Origin: a virus
Strand: one strand, 5' to 3'
Virus record (IMG/VR): IMGVR_UViG_3300011115_000894
Location: 1-27,506 of that record
DNA: 27,506 nt
The position numbers and the translations under genes are program-made. The notes under the pieces were generated by a model that did not search any database, had not been told where the DNA came from, and worked only from the letters and a program-made list of their open reading frames with translations. Each line of letters starts with the position of its first letter. Positions within the stretch are counted from its first letter, which is position 1. Below, piece by piece: positions 26,936-27,506 of this stretch.

Positions 26936-27340
26936 ATGAAGAAATTTAAAGAATTTTTATCAGAATCAAATGATCTCTATGAAGAGAAAGATGCTTGTTA
27001 CCGTAAGGCTATGGCATCATATGGTAAGTGGTCAGCAAGAGCAGCCCAAGCAGCAGCCAAGTGTCGGAAAGCCAAGGGACAGGTCAGTAAGACCAAAGAG
27101 GGTGCAAATCTAAAACGCTGGGAGAAAGAAGATTGGAAAGATACCAAATCAGGGAAAGATTGTGGTGCAGGTGGTAAGAATGAATATTGCCGACCTACCA
27201 AGAGAGTCAGCAAAGAAACCCCAAAGACATCATCAGAGATGTCATCAAAGGAACTCAAGAGTAAGAAGGCAGAGAAGTCAAGAGTAGGAATGCATGGAGC
27301 ATCAGGTAACAAAGTTTCACCTACAAAGAGAAACAAATGA
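26936..27340 (+). CDS. Basic probable internal head protein with capsid-targeting leader
   Basis: 134 aa from ATG 26936. The leader MKKFKEFLSE|SNDLY fits the T4-type capsid-targeting peptide with an LSE cut site. The mature protein is very basic: DACYRKAMASYGKWSARAAQ, CRKAKGQ, KRWEKEDWKDTKSGKDCG, YCRPTKRVSKETPKTSSE. The last block (CG, CRPTKRVS, TPKT) recurs in small basic phage proteins; I believe this is the DUF5872-type family, but I cannot check. DNA binding inside the head is likely from charge. The next gene overlaps by 4 bases (ATGA). Confidence 0.7.
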   Translation: MKKFKEFLSESNDLYEEKDACYRKAMASYGKWSARAAQAAAKCRKAKGQVSKTKEGANLKRWEKEDWKDTKSGKDCGAGGKNEYCRPTKRVSKETPKTSSEMSSKELKSKKAEKSRVGMHGASGNKVSPTKRNK

Positions 27341-27506
27341 AAAGTTTTAAAGAATTTTTAGAAAATTATGATGTTTACCTTGATATGCCCAATAAGCCTA
27401 AAGAAAAGAAATATAAGGCAAATGTAATAGTAACTGACCAAGAAGGAAACAATCATACATTCTCTATTAGTTCAGATGATAATATTCGTACAGAAGCACA
27501 TAAGAC
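27337..27506 (+). CDS. Start of another protein with capsid-targeting-like leader (partial)
   Basis: 56 residues visible before the window ends. MKSFKEFLENYDVYLD matches the leader pattern of the preceding gene, with FLE as candidate site. Then KYKANVIVTDQEGNNHTFSI, probably a small beta domain. The start overlaps the previous TGA (ATGA), so it is co-expressed from the 26921 late promoter. Confidence 0.7.
   Translation, partial: MKSFKEFLENYDVYLDMPNKPKEKKYKANVIVTDQEGNNHTFSISSDDNIRTEAHK

Noticed and set aside
26998-27336. 112-codon open frame on the minus strand
   Set aside because: Shadow of the basic 134-aa late gene, which has a consensus promoter and leader peptide.

Overview
The window reads as part of an AT-rich genome of a large T4-superfamily tailed phage (myovirus-like). 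The evidence is T4-type late promoter boxes (TATAAATA, CTAAATA) directly in front of many genes, proteins whose N-termini look like T4 capsid-targeting peptides (MKxFKxxLxE), a RuvC-like resolvase, a RecB/MGME1-like nuclease, three HNH proteins, a GroES-like co-chaperonin, and several tRNA genes in dense, overlapping gene packing. ThyX plus a B12-dependent (class II) ribonucleotide reductase and a circularly permuted tmRNA point to a host such as an alphaproteobacterium or a picocyanobacterium. This is inference; the host cannot be fixed from the window. No capsid, tail, portal or replication core genes are present here.

Layout. 1-2097: nucleotide metabolism (thyX end, nrdJ) and tRNA-Asn. 2118-4309: terminator, exported trypsin-like protease, RuvC-like resolvase, then on the minus strand a zinc-ribbon protein and an HNH protein. 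4350-14931: a plus-strand late block of large, mostly unrecognised hydrophilic proteins, many with prohead-protease-like sites, interrupted by an MGME1-like nuclease and a NUMOD-like protein. 14928-17029: minus-strand small genes, a two-piece tmRNA, tRNA-Tyr and a 44-aa gene, ended by a strong hairpin. 17076-21862: alternating small genes and a plus-strand late run (KGYYGWIH protein, EF-hand-like protein, nucleotidyltransferase, two further FKQYLLE-leader proteins). 21875-26884: a long minus-strand early-type region (GroES-like, HNH, tRNA-Glu, a tandem family sharing a GWDC(F/Y) motif, metallophosphoesterase, membrane protein, PEP-CTERM-like protein). 26936-27506: two plus-strand genes with packaging-type leaders.

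How it works together. Promoter type largely sorts with strand. Plus-strand genes carry late boxes, while several minus-strand transcription units start from sigma-70 promoters (TTGACA-like, 16-bp spacer, -10). In both classes the predicted start site falls on, or within a few bases of, the ATG, so first genes seem to be transcribed as leaderless mRNAs, and genes inside operons carry normal Shine-Dalgarno sequences. Two tRNAs have a late box placed one base from their 5' end. The plus-strand proteins with [LI]xE leaders are good candidates for internal head proteins that are packaged, trimmed and injected.

The most striking item is the permuted tmRNA at about 16490-16800 (minus). It has matching acceptor halves, the G3-U70 alanine identity pair, a T-arm, a pseudoknot and a tag-like reading frame ending LAMAA.
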